A stretch of 64,000 bases of DNA from Pseudonocardia kujensis (GCF_021283305.1 NZ_JAJSOK010000006.1:124001-188000); one strand, 5' to 3'; numbered from the stretch's first letter, positions 27,492 through 36,933 are shown. Notes: generated by a model from the letters alone, not told the origin. Translations and numbers: made by a program.

Positions 27492-28382
27492 ATGATCGTC
27501 ACGCTCCCCCGCCGCGCGGTCCTGCTCGCCGGGCTGGCGGGCCTCGGCGCGCTCGCCGCCGGCTGCGCGGACAGGGCCGTCCCGCCGGCCGCACCCGCCT
27601 TCGACCCCGCACCGGCCCAGGCCGAGCTGGCCGAGCTCGAACGGCGGGCGGGCGGCCGCCTCGGGCTCTCCGCGGTGGACACCGGCTCCGGCGCCGCGCT
27701 CGGCCACCGCGCGGACGAGCGCTTCCTGCTGTGCTCCACCGGGAAGCTGCTGGTCGCCGCCGCGGTCCTCCACCGACGCCCGGACGAACCGGACATCCTC
27801 GAGCAGCAGGTGTCGTACACCCCGGCCGACCTCGTCGCCAACTCGCCGGAGACGGGGAAGCACACGTCGATGACCGTCGGCGACCTCTGCCGCGCCGCCC
27901 TCACCCTCAGCGACAACACGGCCATGAACCTGCTGCTCGGCGTCCTGGGCGGGCCGGCCCGGGTCACGGCGTTCGTGCGCTCCGCGGGCGATCCGATCAG
28001 CCGGATGGAGCGCACCGAGACCGCACTCAACGTCCGCGACGGCGACCTGGACACCTCCACCCCCGCGCGGATGGCCGCGAACATCCGCCTCTTCGCCCTC
28101 GACGACGGCCTCGCCGCCGAGAACCGGGACCTCCTCGTCGGCTGGCTCAGGGCCAACACCACCGGGGCGACCCGCATCAGGGCCGGGCTGCCCGCGGACT
28201 GGGTGGTCGGGGACAAGACCGGGGCGGGCGCGCGGGGCGAGGTCAACGACGTCGCCGTCGTCTGGCCGCCCGGCCGCGCCCCGCTGGTGATCGCCGTCTA
28301 CACCGAGCCGCCGAGCCCCGACGTCGACGCCGCACCGACGGTCGCCGAGGCCGCCCGGATCGTCGCCCGGGCCTTCGGCTGA
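27492..28382 (+). CDS. class A beta-lactamase, Tat-type lipoprotein
   Basis: 296 residues from ATG 27492. The leader has twin arginines (LPRRAVLLAG) and a lipobox LAAGC with Cys25, so it is probably Tat-exported and lipid-anchored. All class A elements are present: STGK (Ser82, Lys85), SDN (140-142), an omega-loop Glu in RTETALN (Glu176, Asn180) and KTG (242-244). It hydrolyses beta-lactams by acyl-enzyme. It resembles chromosomal actinobacterial enzymes such as BlaC. No regulator (BlaI-like) is adjacent. Confidence 0.92.
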   Translation: MIVTLPRRAVLLAGLAGLGALAAGCADRAVPPAAPAFDPAPAQAELAELERRAGGRLGLSAVDTGSGAALGHRADERFLLCSTGKLLVAAAVLHRRPDEPDILEQQVSYTPADLVANSPETGKHTSMTVGDLCRAALTLSDNTAMNLLLGVLGGPARVTAFVRSAGDPISRMERTETALNVRDGDLDTSTPARMAANIRLFALDDGLAAENRDLLVGWLRANTTGATRIRAGLPADWVVGDKTGAGARGEVNDVAVVWPPGRAPLVIAVYTEPPSPDVDAAPTVAEAARIVARAFG

Positions 28383-28404
28383 TCCGACCCGGCCCGGGGG
28401 TCGC

Positions 28405-29502
28405 TCACGGGAGGAGGGCGGCCAGCATGCGGTCCACCGCGGCGGGCCAGCCGTAGCCCTCGGCCCGGGTACGGGCGGTGCTGCGGCGCACCCCCTCGTC
28501 GGCGGCGAGGTGGGTCGTGACGCCGCGGGCGAAGTCCTCCGGGGAGTCCTCGGCCCCGGGGTCGCCGACGATCTCGGGCAGCGCGGAGGACCGCGACACC
28601 ACGACCGGCGTGCCGCTGGCCAGCGACTCCAGCGCGGAGAGCCCGAACGTCTCGTGCGGGCCGGGGGCGAGCGAGACGTCGGCCGACGCCAGCAGGGTCG
28701 CCAGTCGAGCCCGGTCCGGCACGAACCCGAGGAACGACACGGGCAGCCCGGCCGCCCGCCTCTCCAGCGCCGCCCGCCGCGGCCCGTCGCCGGCGACGAC
28801 CAGCCGGACCCGGTGCCCGGCGTCGCACAGTGCGGCGACCGTGTCGATGCTGCGCTCCGGGTGCTTCTCCGGCGACAACCGGCCGCAGTGGACGAGCAGC
28901 GCGTCGGCGCCCCCGCCCAACCGTGCGCGCAGCGACGCGTCGTGCCGCAGCGGGGAGAAGGTCGCGAGGTCCACGCCGAGCGGGACCTGCCGGACGTTGC
29001 GCACCCCGATCCGGTCGAACTCCGCCCGCGCGAACCCCGTGGTGCAGACGACCGTGTCGTAGGCGGCCGCCATGCGCGCGTTGGCGTGGTCGGCCACCCG
29101 GCGTGCGGCGCGCTCGGGCAGCAGGAACTGGTGCAGCAGCCGGTCGAGCCGCTCGTGCGAGATCACCACGCTCGGGATCCCGCGCCGCGCCGCCCAGGCC
29201 CCCAGGCCGCGCAATGTGAGCCGGTCGGAAACCTCCAGGGCGTCGGGCCGCAGGCGTTCGAGCAGCCGCTGCACCCGCCAGGGGTCGACGGCCCGGTAGC
29301 CGCCGGTCGCCGGGATCCGCGGCGCCGGGATCGTGATCCGGCGCGTGCCGTTCGGCAGCGGGCGGTCCTCGGCGCGCGGGCCGGGCACGACCAGCACGAC
29401 CTCGTGGCCGCGGGCGGCGTACCCGGTGCCGAGGGCGTCGAGCGCGGTGCGCAGGCCGCCCGAGCGCGGCCCGTAGAAGTTGGCGAGCTGGACGATCCGC
29501 AC
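28405..29502 (-). CDS. GT4-family glycosyltransferase
   Basis: 365 residues, GT-B fold. The N-terminal IVQLANFYGPRSGGLRTAL is the acceptor-side opening. The C-terminal donor domain has HCGRLSPEKHPERSI and the ETFGLSALESLASGTPVV signature with the EX7E-type glutamates. The product is probably a mannosyl or glycosyl transfer in envelope glycolipid synthesis. The GTG start lies one base after the mgtA-like gene's stop, so the two form one transcript. It is itself a paralogue of that family but distinct in sequence. Confidence 0.85.
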   Translation of the reverse strand: MRIVQLANFYGPRSGGLRTALDALGTGYAARGHEVVLVVPGPRAEDRPLPNGTRRITIPAPRIPATGGYRAVDPWRVQRLLERLRPDALEVSDRLTLRGLGAWAARRGIPSVVISHERLDRLLHQFLLPERAARRVADHANARMAAAYDTVVCTTGFARAEFDRIGVRNVRQVPLGVDLATFSPLRHDASLRARLGGGADALLVHCGRLSPEKHPERSIDTVAALCDAGHRVRLVVAGDGPRRAALERRAAGLPVSFLGFVPDRARLATLLASADVSLAPGPHETFGLSALESLASGTPVVVSRSSALPEIVGDPGAEDSPEDFARGVTTHLAADEGVRRSTARTRAEGYGWPAAVDRMLAALLP

Positions 29503-29503
29503 G

Positions 29504-30655
29504 TCAGGCGGCCTCGTCGTGCACGTACCCGGTCAGGCCGGAGACCTCGCAGTAGTGGCCGACCAGCTCGTCGCACACCGTGGACCAGGTGCGGCGCAGG
29601 ACCGAGCGGCGCGCGGCCGCCCCGAACTCGGCCCGCAGGCCCGGGTCGCGGAGCCGGTCGACCGCGGCGCGCAGGGCGGCGTCGGCGGCGGGCCGGCCCG
29701 CCTCGTCGTCGGGCAGGGGCGGGACGAGGTAACCGGTCCTGCCGGGCAGGACGAGGTCGCGCGGGCCGCCGGCGTCGGGCGCGACGACCGGGAGCCCGGA
29801 GGCCAGCGCCTCCTGCACCGCCTGGCAGAAGGTCTCGGCGGGGCCGGTGTGGACGAACACGTCGAGGGAGGCGTACAGCTCGGCCAGCTCGTCGCCGCCC
29901 CGGAAGCCGAGGAACGCCGCGTCGGGCAGCGCCGCCCGCAGCCGCTCCTCGCTGGGCCCGGCGCCGACCACCACGAGCCGGGTCCCGGGCATCGCGCGGA
30001 GTGTCGCCAGCCGCTCCACCTGCTTCTCCGGGGCGAGCCGGCCGACGTAGCCGACCAGCAGCTCGCCGTTCGGCGCGAGCCGTTCGCGCACCGCGGCCGA
30101 GCGGCGGGCCGGGGTGAACCGCCGGGTGTCGACGCCGCGCGCCCACTGGTGCACGCGCGGCACCCCGCGCTCGCGCAACGCCTCGGTGGCCCAGCTGGAC
30201 GGCGCCAACGTCCGGTCGGCCTGGGCGTGCAGCCGGCAGGTCCAGCGCCAGGCGGCGCGGGCCGTCAGGCCGAGCCCGTACGACGAGGCGAACCCGGCGA
30301 CGTCGGTCTGGTAGACCGCGACCGTCGGGATCGCCAGCCGGCGGGCCGCCCACAACCCCCGGGCGCCGACGACGAACGGCGCGGCCAGGTGCACGACGTC
30401 GGGCCGGAAGGCGCGCAGGGCCTTCACGATCCGCCGGCTCGGCACCCCCACCGGCATCGAACTCACGACCGGCAGCTCCAGCGCCGGCACCCGGACGACG
30501 GGGACGCCGTCGTGGGAGTCCGGCTCGTCGGTACCGGGTGCCACGACGAGGACGTCGTGCCCGGCGTCGCGCAGGTGCTCGAGCACCCGCAGCACCGAGT
30601 TCGTGACGCCGTTGACCACGGGGAGGAAGCACTCGGACACGATCGCGACACGCAC
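29504..30655 (-). CDS. mgtA: GDP-mannose-dependent alpha-mannosyltransferase, MgtA-like
   Basis: 383 residues from GTG 30655 ([19 protein letters not shown]); an in-frame TTG at 30727 would add 24 residues. GT4 motifs are [15 protein letters not shown] and [17 protein letters not shown] with its EX7E glutamates. This opening and [14 protein letters not shown] are close to mycobacterial MgtA (Rv0557), which mannosylates lipid anchors for lipomannan. In M. tuberculosis it also sits between the DUF3592-type gene and menG, which supports the name. Confidence 0.8.
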   Translation of the reverse strand: MRVAIVSECFLPVVNGVTNSVLRVLEHLRDAGHDVLVVAPGTDEPDSHDGVPVVRVPALELPVVSSMPVGVPSRRIVKALRAFRPDVVHLAAPFVVGARGLWAARRLAIPTVAVYQTDVAGFASSYGLGLTARAAWRWTCRLHAQADRTLAPSSWATEALRERGVPRVHQWARGVDTRRFTPARRSAAVRERLAPNGELLVGYVGRLAPEKQVERLATLRAMPGTRLVVVGAGPSEERLRAALPDAAFLGFRGGDELAELYASLDVFVHTGPAETFCQAVQEALASGLPVVAPDAGGPRDLVLPGRTGYLVPPLPDDEAGRPAADAALRAAVDRLRDPGLRAEFGAAARRSVLRRTWSTVCDELVGHYCEVSGLTGYVHDEAA

Positions 30656-30812
30656 GTCGGGAAAGCTGTCGTGCCCGCCGCGCCAGCCGCCGTCGGCGAC
30701 GTGACCTGCGGGGGAACGTCCGGACAACAGCGCGAGAGTTCACGCGGGCCCACCCCGGGTCGTCACCCGCGGGACGCCGCGGCGATACCCCGCTCGCGGA
30801 CCCTCTTCCGGT

Positions 30813-31610
30813 ATGACGGTCCTCACCCGCACCCCGCCCCCGGTGGACCCCGGGCTGCTCTCCCGCGCCCTCGAGGTCGCGGGCCGGCTCGCCAACGACG
30901 CCGCGGAGGTGATCGCCGCGACCGCCGGCCGCGCGCCCGGGTCCGAGGCCAAGGCCGATCCCTTCGACTGGGTCACCGACACCGACCGCACGCTCGAGCG
31001 GCACACCCGCCGCGTCCTGGCCGCCGAGTTCCCGGGCATCCCCGTGGTGGGCGAGGAGTACGGCGCCGACGCGACGGCCGCGAGCTCGGCCTACCGCTGG
31101 ATCGTCGACCCGGTCGACGGCACGGCCAACTACGTCGCCGGATTCCCGTGGTGCGCCTACAGCCTCGGCCTGGTCGACGGCGACGGCCCGGTCGTCGGGG
31201 TCGTCGCGGACCCGAGCCGGGCGCAGATGTACGCGGCGGCGCGGGGCCGGGGGGTGCGCGCGAACGGCGCCCCGGTGCGAGCGGCGACCCGCACCACCGC
31301 CGTCGGTGCGCTGGTCTGCGCCGAGTCGCCGTCCTCCGGTTTCACCGAGCGGGCGGCCGCGCACCACACGGGCGTGCGCGTGCTGGGCTCGACCGCGCTC
31401 GCGATCACGCAGGTGGCGCTGGGCCGGGCGGTCGCCGCGGTGATCGACGAGTACCACGAGTGGGACGTCGCCGGCGCGCTCTGCCTGGCGCTGGAGGCCG
31501 GGGCCGTGGTGGTCGACCGGGCCGGGCGGCCGGACCCGATGCCGGCCGGCGGGCTGCTGGTGGCGGTCCCCGCCGTCGTCGAGCAGGTCTACTCGTGGTG
31601 GGCGGCCTGA
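30813..31610 (+). CDS. inositol-monophosphatase-family phosphatase
   Basis: 265 residues. Metal-site motifs are complete: GEE (Glu81), DPVDGTANY (Asp99, Asp102) and EWDVAGA (Asp215). The enzyme dephosphorylates inositol-1-phosphate, histidinol phosphate or a related sugar phosphate; sequence alone does not decide. It is divergent from mgtA, and an inositol role would suit phosphatidylinositol-mannoside synthesis. Its last 22 bases overlap the DUF3592 gene on the other strand. Confidence 0.87.
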   Translation: MTVLTRTPPPVDPGLLSRALEVAGRLANDAAEVIAATAGRAPGSEAKADPFDWVTDTDRTLERHTRRVLAAEFPGIPVVGEEYGADATAASSAYRWIVDPVDGTANYVAGFPWCAYSLGLVDGDGPVVGVVADPSRAQMYAAARGRGVRANGAPVRAATRTTAVGALVCAESPSSGFTERAAAHHTGVRVLGSTALAITQVALGRAVAAVIDEYHEWDVAGALCLALEAGAVVVDRAGRPDPMPAGGLLVAVPAVVEQVYSWWAA

Positions 31611-32074
31611 CGCCGCCGCCGGACGAACACGGCCGCCCCGCCGAACACCGCCCACGCGAGGGCGACGAACCCCATCGTCGGCGGCAGACCCGAGAACGCC
31701 GTGCGCCCCGCCACCCGGACCAGGTCCGGGTCGGCGCGGTCGTACTCGACCAGCACGGACGTGCCGGGCTGCAGGCCGCGGGGGTGGTACACACCCCGCT
31801 CCGGGACCAGCAGCTGCCCGCCCGGCACCGGGAACCGCACGAGCGTGCGGGCGAAGGTGGACCCGTCCAGCACCTCGGCGGTGGCCGTGGCGCGGTTGCG
31901 GCTGATGGCGACGTCGTCGGCCACGGCGCCGAGGAAGCCGACGACCGACAGGAACGTGGCCAGCACCGCGAGCCCCGTGAGCAGCGTCGGCAACCGCCGC
32001 CGGAGGGTGCGGCCGACGGCCCGAGCGGTGCGCCCGGCCTCGACGAACACCTCGCCCGCCACGCCTCCGGCCAT
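31589..32074 (-). CDS. DUF3592 membrane protein
   Basis: 161 residues with a helix near 30-50 and another near 133-152. Between them lies an extracellular beta domain (ATAEVLDGS ... GTSVLVEYDRADPDLVRVAG) typical of DUF3592. The function is unknown. A membrane gene of this kind (Rv0556) separates menD from mgtA in mycobacteria, so the position is syntenic. It overlaps the convergent phosphatase by 22 bp. Confidence 0.75.
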   Translation of the reverse strand: MAGGVAGEVFVEAGRTARAVGRTLRRRLPTLLTGLAVLATFLSVVGFLGAVADDVAISRNRATATAEVLDGSTFARTLVRFPVPGGQLLVPERGVYHPRGLQPGTSVLVEYDRADPDLVRVAGRTAFSGLPPTMGFVALAWAVFGGAAVFVRRRRQAAHHE

Positions 32075-32140
32075 GGGCAGAGCATAGGAGTGTGGTTACC
32101 GCCTCCCCGCCGGGGACGGGCGCCGGCTGGTCGCTGTGCC

Positions 32141-32146
32141 TACGCT
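32141..32146 (+). promoter_or_regulatory. -10 box TACGCT for leaderless menF
   Basis: TACGCT fits the TANNNT actinobacterial -10 consensus and ends seven bases before GTG 32154, the spacing of leaderless transcripts. No ribosome binding site precedes that GTG. Confidence 0.55.
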
Positions 32147-32153
32147 CGACGGC

Positions 32154-33356
32154 GTGACGACCGCTGCGCTGCCCACCGGTCTGGAGGTCCGGACCCGTGA
32201 GGTGGACCCGCCCGCGGGGGGCCTGCTGTCGCTCCTGCCGGAGGCGCGGGGCGCGCTGTCCTGGGTGCGCGGCGGCGAAGGACTGGTCGGCTGGGGCGAG
32301 GTCGCGCGCTTCACCGGTACCGGCGCGGGCCGGTTCGCCGAGGCCGACGCCTGGTGGCGCCGGCTGCTCCCCGAGCTCGACGTCACCGACGAGGTGGGCC
32401 TGCCGGGCACCGGCGCGGTGGCCTTCGCGTCGCTGACCTTCGCCGACCGCTCGCCCGGGTCCGTGCTGGTGGTGCCGCGGGTCGTGGTCGGGATGCGGGG
32501 TGGGCGCGCGTGGGTCACCGAGTTCGGCGACCCGCACCCGATGACCGCGGCCGAGCCGGTGCGGCCCAGCGGGCGGCTCCGGTACGCCGACGGCGACCTG
32601 CCCGTCGCGGGCTACCGCGCCGCCGTCGCCGAGGCCGTCCGGCGGATGCGCGCGGGCGAGCTCGACAAGGCCGCCCTCGCCCACGACCTCCTCGCGGTCG
32701 ACGAGGCCCCGCACGACCCCCGACACCTGCTCCGCGGCCTCGCCGAGCGCTACCCCACCTGCTGGGCGTTCGCCGTCGACGGGCTGGTGGGAGCCACCCC
32801 GGAGCTGCTGTTGCGCAAGCGCGGCCCGGTCGTCGAGTCACGCGTCCTGGCCGGCACGGTGTGGCCGGGCGAGGGTTCGTTGAGCTCGGAGAAGAACCGG
32901 GTCGAGCACGCCTACGCCGTCGACTCGCTGGCCGAGCGGCTGCGCCCCTTCTGCCGCACGCTCGAGGTGCCGGCGGAGCCGTCGGTGCTCGCCCTGCACA
33001 ACGTCTCCCACCTGGCCAGCGACGTCCGCGGCCGGGTCCGCGGCGACGCCTCCCTGCTCCGCATCGCCGGCACGGTGCATCCGACCGCCGCGGTCGGCGG
33101 CACCCCGCGCGAGGAGGCGGTGGCCCTGATCGCCGCGCTGGAGGGCATGGACCGCGGCCGCTACGCCGGCCCCGTCGGCTGGATCGGCGACGACGGCGGC
33201 GGCGAGCTCGGCGTCGCCCTCCGTTGTGCCCAGCTCGACGGCCCCGTCGCCCGTCTCTACGCGGGCTGCGGCATCGTCGCCGACTCCGACCCCGACACCG
33301 AGGTCCGCGAGGCCGCCGCCAAGCTCCTCGCGGTGCGGGAGGCGTTGGAGGGGTAG
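32154..33356 (+). CDS. menF: isochorismate synthase
   Basis: 400 residues from GTG 32154; a GTG at 32136 in the same frame would lie across the -10 box. It converts chorismate to isochorismate, the entry to menaquinone synthesis. Chorismate-enzyme motifs are visible: ESRVLAGTVWPGEG, SEKNRVEHAYAVDSL, HNVSHLASDVRG and TVHPTAAVGGTPREEA, ending GCGIVADSDPDTE. The Lys general base expected near ELDKAALAHD is present, which favours isochorismate synthase over salicylate synthase. entC (siderophore) is an alternative name, but the men neighbours argue for menaquinone. Confidence 0.88.
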   Translation: MTTAALPTGLEVRTREVDPPAGGLLSLLPEARGALSWVRGGEGLVGWGEVARFTGTGAGRFAEADAWWRRLLPELDVTDEVGLPGTGAVAFASLTFADRSPGSVLVVPRVVVGMRGGRAWVTEFGDPHPMTAAEPVRPSGRLRYADGDLPVAGYRAAVAEAVRRMRAGELDKAALAHDLLAVDEAPHDPRHLLRGLAERYPTCWAFAVDGLVGATPELLLRKRGPVVESRVLAGTVWPGEGSLSSEKNRVEHAYAVDSLAERLRPFCRTLEVPAEPSVLALHNVSHLASDVRGRVRGDASLLRIAGTVHPTAAVGGTPREEAVALIAALEGMDRGRYAGPVGWIGDDGGGELGVALRCAQLDGPVARLYAGCGIVADSDPDTEVREAAAKLLAVREALEG

Positions 33357-33363
33357 CTCGTCT

Positions 33364-33378
33364 CCTCCGGGTCGGAGG
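33364..33378. terminator. short hairpin between convergent menF and signal peptidase gene
   Basis: CCTCCG-GGT-CGGAGG, a 6-bp stem with a 3-base loop, fills most of the 23-bp gap between the two stop codons and could serve both strands. Confidence 0.45.
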
Positions 33379-33379
33379 C

Positions 33380-33952
33380 CTACCGCTCCCTCGTGTGCTT
33401 CGGGACGAGGAGGGCGACGGCGATCGCGAGGAGGACGATCCCGCCTGCGATCGCGAGGCCGGCGGGGCTGACGAGCCGGTCGCGCAGGCCGCCGACGTAG
33501 GGGACGTCGTACCAGAGGACGCCGTGGACGTCCTGCGCCGCGACGGGGTCCGGGTCGGCGGTGCGGTTGGCGTCGCCCTTGGTGACGAACTCCGGGCCGG
33601 GCCGCACCTCGACGACGCGGTGCATGACGATCCGCGTCCGTCCGGTCGCGGCGTCACGGTCGGTGAAGTTCAGGACGTCGCCGGGCTTGACCTGTGCGGT
33701 GTCGACGGGCTTGACGACGGCGACCGAGCCGACGGGCAGAGTCGGCTCCATCGAGCCGGACAGGACGGTCAGCGAGTGGCCGCCGACCACGACCGGGACC
33801 AGCGCGACCGCCGCGGCGAGCGCGACCACGACCAGCACCACGAGGCCGAGCACCAGGTCGAGGGCCCGCCGGAGGGGGTGCACGCGTGGCGGCGGCGCGG
33901 CGTGCCGGGCCGTCTCCTGCTCGGCGTCCGCCGTGCGCGCGTGCGATGCCAT
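33380..33952 (-). CDS. signal peptidase I, SipW (ER/archaeal) type
   Basis: 190 residues from ATG 33952. One helix (31-55) precedes the nucleophile Ser67 in SGSMEPTLPVGS. The general base position holds His111 (VMHRVVEV) rather than Lys, the mark of ER-type SipW peptidases. Asp127 and Asp135 in KGDANRTADPDPV complete the motif set. A second helix near the C-terminus (162-183) gives the usual SipW topology. Such enzymes process TasA/camelysin-type exported proteins, and a gene with exactly that signal peptide lies divergently next door. Confidence 0.88.
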   Translation of the reverse strand: MASHARTADAEQETARHAAPPPRVHPLRRALDLVLGLVVLVVVALAAAVALVPVVVGGHSLTVLSGSMEPTLPVGSVAVVKPVDTAQVKPGDVLNFTDRDAATGRTRIVMHRVVEVRPGPEFVTKGDANRTADPDPVAAQDVHGVLWYDVPYVGGLRDRLVSPAGLAIAGGIVLLAIAVALLVPKHTRER

Positions 33953-34160
33953 CCGTCCTCCCGATGCAGTCGTCGGACGAGTCGTACCCCGCACCGACGC
34001 CGACCCCGCAGAACACCACCCGATCGAATGGCGATTCGCACTGGAAACGGCGGCGGCGTTGTGCGGTGCGGATACTCGAACCCCGCCGCGACGATTCCTC
34101 ACCGTTCCCGCGGCCCCGTCGAATTCCCTCTCCGGAGCATCAGCACGGCCGTTCGGTCCG

Positions 34161-34785
34161 ATGACAAGAAGAACACCAAGAAGAAAGCGGGCATCATCGT
34201 CGGGCTCGTCGCGCTGGTGGTCGCCGCCACCGCGATCGGGGCGGGGACGTACGCCGCCTTCACGGACACCGAGACGGGGCCGGGCGGCACGCAGACGGCC
34301 GGGACGCTGGATCTGCAGGTCGGCGGCGACGACACCGCGACGGCGCTCTTCAGCGCCTCGAACGTCGCCCCCGGATTCGGCCAGAACTACACCTTCACAC
34401 TCGACAACACCGGCTCGATCGCCGGCACGTTGAGAACTCGATGAGCTTCACCGGCGCGGACGGGGCCTGCACCGAGCCGGAGAAGGCCGCGGAGGGTGGT
34501 GGCTGCTCGGCCGACGGGAGCCTGCAGGACCAGTTGACGGTCTCGGTGACCGCCGGGCCGGGCGTGAGCACGCCGACCACCCCCGCGCCGATCACCACCT
34601 TCGTCAGGACGCCGCTCCCCGGCAGCGGTACCGCTCAGATCGCGGGTGGCGGTTCGGTCTCCCACACCCTGCGGTTCGCCTTGCCGAACGACTCCTCCAC
34701 CACCGCCGAGAGCAACTCGAACAACAACGCCCAGGGCGACAGCGTCACGCTGAACTCGACGTTCGACCTCGTCCAGGCGACGTGA
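34161..34785 (+). pseudogene. TasA/camelysin-like SipW-dependent secreted protein, frameshifted
   Basis: The protein is readable only across frames. From about 34167, one frame (codons at 2 mod 3) gives DDKKNTKKKAGIIVGL, a helix and GTYAAFTDTETGPGG, a textbook SipW-type signal peptide, and continues to GSIAGTL. It stops at 34444. The rest (SFTGADGACTEPEKAA onward) is in another frame from 34441 to 34785. The frame with the signal peptide has no start codon; the only nearby ATG (34161) is in the third frame. Two one-base losses, just after the ATG and near 34430, would restore a protein of about 207 residues. Confidence 0.75.
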
Positions 34786-34865
34786 TTCCCCGACAATTCA
34801 TTCGACATGCTCCGGCACCATTCCGGTGACCCCCCGATCCGCCTTCTGCTCCGTACGAGGAAGTG

Positions 34866-36125
34866 ATGCGACGCCGAGTGATCGCCGGGACGCTCGTGGC
34901 GAGGGTCATCACCGGCACGGGTGTCCTGTCCGGGGGCAGCGGCACCCACGCCCGGTACACCGACGTCGAGGCGAAGCCGGGCGCCGCGACCGTGGTGATC
35001 GGGACGTCGTCCCGGGCCCCGGCGCTGAGCTACACCGGAGCCCTCCTCGGAGGGACGTCCGCCGCCACGTTGAACGTCGTCTACACCGGCGCCACGCCCG
35101 CGCGCCTGACCCTGCAGGCCAAGCCGGCGACCACGTACCCCTCGGCCTTCTGCACCTACTCGGCGTCGACGAAGTCCTGGTCGAGGACGACCCTGGCGAG
35201 CCGATCACGCTGTCCTTCGCCGGCACCACCGTGGACTACTGCACGCTGCTTGACCGCGCCGAGGTCGCGCTCGCGGGCGCCGTCGCGGCAGGCAGCACCG
35301 CGAGCCTCTCGACGTCGGCCACGTTCGATCCCCTCAGCGGCGCGACACCGAGGAAGGACCAGAACGTGCTGTTGCTCGTGCATTACCCCCGGCGCCGCGG
35401 GCTCGGGCTTCTCCGACGTCGTGACCGGCACACTGAGCGTGGCGACGAGCGCGTCCCTGACCCCGCGGTCGTTGGCGGTCGTCACCGCACCGACGAGTAC
35501 GGTCGCGCCCACGACCACCAGGCCCGCCGGCACGCCGGTCGCGGCGGCAGACGTGCCTGCCGAGTGCACCGCCGCGGGGATGACCGCCGCCTCCTTCGCC
35601 GAGAAGATCACCCTCACCGCCGCACGGCCGAGCTTCGACGCGGCCCGCGACCGTCCGGGTGGCGCCGGGCCCTTCCTGGTGACGGGCTCGTCGGCGGCGG
35701 ACACGGTCGTGGGGTCCGCCGGCCCCGACTGCGTGACCGCCGGCGACGGCGACGACGTGGTCTCCGGCGGCGCGGGCAACGACGTCCTCCTCGGCGGGAC
35801 CGGCGCCGACCGCCTCTCCGGCGACGCCGGCGACGACCGCCTCCACGGCGGCCCGGGCGTCGACACGCTCGACGGTGGTGCCGGTGCGGACCTGCTCGAC
35901 GGCGGGCCCGACGGCGCGACGTGCACCAGCGACGCCTCCGACACCACGACCGGCTGCCTCGCGGCGGCAGCCGAGCGCGGCGCCGACCCGACGACCACCT
36001 CACCCATCCCGGCGACGACGACGCCGGTTCCGACGGGCGCCCTGCCCCTGCCGGCCAGCAGCAGCGCTCCGGCCGCGGTCCCGGAGGGCTCCGCCGACCC
36101 CACCGGTTCCGCCCCACCGACCTGA
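34866..36125 (+). pseudogene. secreted protein with RTX-type Ca-binding repeats, two compensating frameshifts
   Basis: ATG 34866 follows GAGGAAGTG. The first 98 residues (start MRRRVIAGTL, then HARYTDVEAKPGAATVVIG) read well and resemble a degenerate SipW-type exported protein. From about 35160 to 35385 this frame turns Arg/Ser/Pro-rich while the 2 mod 3 frame reads EPITLSFAGTTVDYCTLL and QNVLLLVH. After a CCCCC run at 35385 the first frame is good again. It then holds five or six GGxGxDxL repeats (near 35750-35910: GGAGNDVLLGGTGADRL, GDAGDDRLHGG) and a Thr/Pro/Ser-rich tail. The frame arithmetic is one base lost and one gained. Confidence 0.65.
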
Positions 36126-36473
36126 CACACGTCCGCCCGACCGGCGGCCCGTCGAGATCGTCGCTTCGGGCGCGAGAAGGCCGACCCTCGACCGGCCAGG
36201 TCCACGAGTGTCGATCACCTCGAGGCCGAGCCACCGTCGACCGCGATGATCACGAGGTCGGGAGCGGGAGGGTCGGGTTTCGACTGTCCAGGTCCACGGT
36301 GGCCGATCACGACGGCCGCTCTGGTCCGAGTCGTACGAGGACCTGCCCCTCCGGCAGGCCGGCTCGGAGCCTCCGGCCGGGCGAGGGACGACGGCAGGGC
36401 CCCACGGCTCCTCCTCGAGCTCCCGGACCCGACGCACAAGATCACCGACTGGGACACGTCCCGGCCACCCACT

Positions 36474-36571
36474 GCCCCGGAGAGTCCCGGACAGCGATCA
36501 CGCCGAGGCTGCACCAGCCACGGCACCGAAGATCACTAGATAGGGAGCAAGGCGGTCGAAATCCGACCGCC
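36474..36571. repeat. 98-bp direct repeat, copy 1
   Basis: Identical by eye to 36777-36874, offset 303 bp. It begins GCCCCGGAGAGTCCCGG and ends with the GGTCGAAATCCGACC inverted repeat. The long identity in a non-coding region suggests recent duplication. Confidence 0.85.
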
Positions 36572-36776
36572 CACGTCCACACACGACGATCACGGCAGAC
36601 CCGAGCCCCTTTCTCGGCAGCCAAGATCAGGGCTTCAGGACCGAGCAGGTCGTTTCCCGACTTCCAAAGTCCACGACCGGCGATCATGGACCACCCCGTG
36701 GCACGGCCGCGGTGAGTTGGCGGCCCCGGCCATCCGGCCGGCCCGACGACGCCCGCACCCCTGCAACCCCCGCGAC

Positions 36777-36874
36777 GCCCCGGAGAGTCCCGGACAGCGA
36801 TCACGCCGAGGCTGCACCAGCCACGGCACCGAAGATCACTAGATAGGGAGCAAGGCGGTCGAAATCCGACCGCC
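36777..36874. repeat. 98-bp direct repeat, copy 2
   Basis: Second copy of 36474-36571. Both copies lead directly into a GTCC...CGATCA core, so the duplicated unit probably includes the core. Confidence 0.85.
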
Positions 36875-36933
36875 TACGTCCGCGCGCGACGATCAAGGTC
36901 GGGGGCAGGGACCAGGCGGAGCCGGAACCGTCC

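Larger units (their letters stand above)
36126..36933. other. 808-bp non-coding repeat island
   Basis: No convincing coding frame. It holds five copies of a 21-bp core (about 36198, 36290, 36573, 36667, 36876) with the pattern GTCCACG-N5-CGATCA. Four of them are preceded by a small GGTCG-N5-CGAC inverted repeat at constant distance. It also holds one 98-bp perfect direct repeat. Confidence 0.75.

Noticed and set aside
28386..28402. Terminator between bla and the GT4 gene (GACCC...GGGTC)
   Set aside because: Only a 5-bp stem; too weak to report as a feature.
34430..34445. Programmed frameshift or ATGA overlap of two real genes in the TasA-like locus
   Set aside because: No slippery heptamer or downstream structure was recognised, the upstream frame lacks a start codon, and two more frame changes lie close by; decay or sequence error is simpler.
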